From: Pachyseris speciosa
Taxonomy: Eukaryota; Cnidaria; Anthozoa; Scleractinia; Pachyseridae
DNA: 64,000 nt
Direction of reading: 5' to 3'
Assembly: GCA_016490735.1 (NCBI GenBank)
Contig: JAEMWC010000001.1
Span: forward strand, 1,853,501-1,917,500
Of the stretch, positions 63,370-64,000 are shown one piece after another (the first letter of the stretch is position 1; each line of letters begins with the position of its first letter). Below the pieces are notes generated by a model. The model was not told where the DNA came from. It made no database searches and worked only from the letters and a program-made list of their open reading frames with translations. The translations under genes and the position numbers were made by a program.

Positions 63370-64000
63370 TCCTTGAACTTGATTCAGCCTTAAATCATTT
63401 TTTATTTTGTTGTTTTACTTTTTCCAGTGAATTTTAGAGGGGATCAGTAGGGGGATCAGTAAGGGGATCAGTAAACGGGGGATCAGTGTTTTGACGAAGG
63501 CCTAAATATTCGTGCATATGTATGCAGAAGGCGAGGTGGATATTTATGAACGGTTATAACCGCCATAGTGTCATTTGTGTTTTTCTGGAGGTGTTCTTTC
63601 CTTTTTGTTGTGGTGCATTATATTTCTGTTTAGTCGTCTCTGTTCTACTGGCGAAAAGTACATAAAAAGAGTTTCAACATAAATATTTTCAAAAAGTATA
63701 GTCACAAGATTTCTATTCAATACCGTGAGGTTAAATTTGAGAAGGGTTACCTTTGAGAAAGTCGGCTTTCCAGATTTCAGAGATTTTTAGTAGAATTTTT
63801 TTCTGAAAAATTTAAAATTTTCCGTCAAATTTGCCAGAACGTGGTTCCCTAAAAATTGCAATTAATTCAGCTCGTAAAATCGTAAATGGTTTGAACCCAG
63901 GAGTCATATCATAACTAAGTGAAGCACGATCGTCCGGGTGAGTGTAGTCCTGAGAAGGACTGTTTGTGGTGACATTGACTGACGTTTCGACAACCTGAGC
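63370..64000. other. Non-coding stretch
   Basis: Short GGGGATCAGTA repeats near 63437-63490; otherwise nothing recognised. Confidence 0.35.

Overview
This is metazoan nuclear DNA, most likely from an anthozoan cnidarian (stony coral or relative). That is an inference from the mix of CR1-like and Tx1-like LINEs, a BEL/Pao LTR element, tRNA-Thr-like retroposons, simple repeats and a transposase family that I associate with cnidarians. No ordinary host gene is complete here.

Positions 1-32012 hold two distinct endogenous adintovirus / Maverick-Polinton elements, one nested in the other in opposite orientation. Element B (11062-30455, 19,394 bp) is complete. It has 296-bp terminal inverted repeats (TIRs) that differ at one visible position, ends reading AGTAGTATAG/CTATACTACT, and a 6-bp target site duplication CAGATA. 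It sits inside a gene of element A, which occupies 1-11061 and 30462-32012; A's left end lies outside the window. Each element carries a virion module (major capsid protein, penton, packaging ATPase, adenain-like protease fused or adjacent to a core protein, basic DNA-binding protein, minor virion protein, a DUF5679-like/phospholipase A2 protein, collagen-stemmed fibres, a second PLA2-like protein), a VLTF3-like late transcription factor and an integrase. B also shows protein-primed DNA polymerase B, a BRO-N/VRR-NUC protein and an AT-hook/zinc-finger protein.

The virion genes form two divergent operon-like blocks, read outward from a 36-bp gap between the ATPase and minor virion protein genes. 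Most virion genes begin at a shared motif (TCTAA, a short spacer, then TATATG) that replication genes lack. Adjacent genes are linked by candidate -1 frameshift signals, best at 23143-23175. Both element ends form long imperfect hairpins whose sequence differs between A and B but whose pairing is kept. Several virus genes carry single-base frame breaks, mostly -1.

From 32013 to 48218 there is host sequence full of transposon debris: a decayed coding remnant, a CR1-like LINE, a Tx1-like LINE interrupted by a retroposon with two inverted tRNA-like units, simple repeats, MITE-like elements, and one candidate signal-peptide exon. A 7.1-kb BEL/Pao element (48219-55337) has both LTRs but a reverse transcriptase lacking its catalytic-motif region. 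The rest (55338-64000) holds a short CRE-bearing promoter with a two-exon gene, a minus-strand multi-exon transposase remnant facing it, a MITE-like element, a 543-bp fold-back element, and long stretches where I see nothing.
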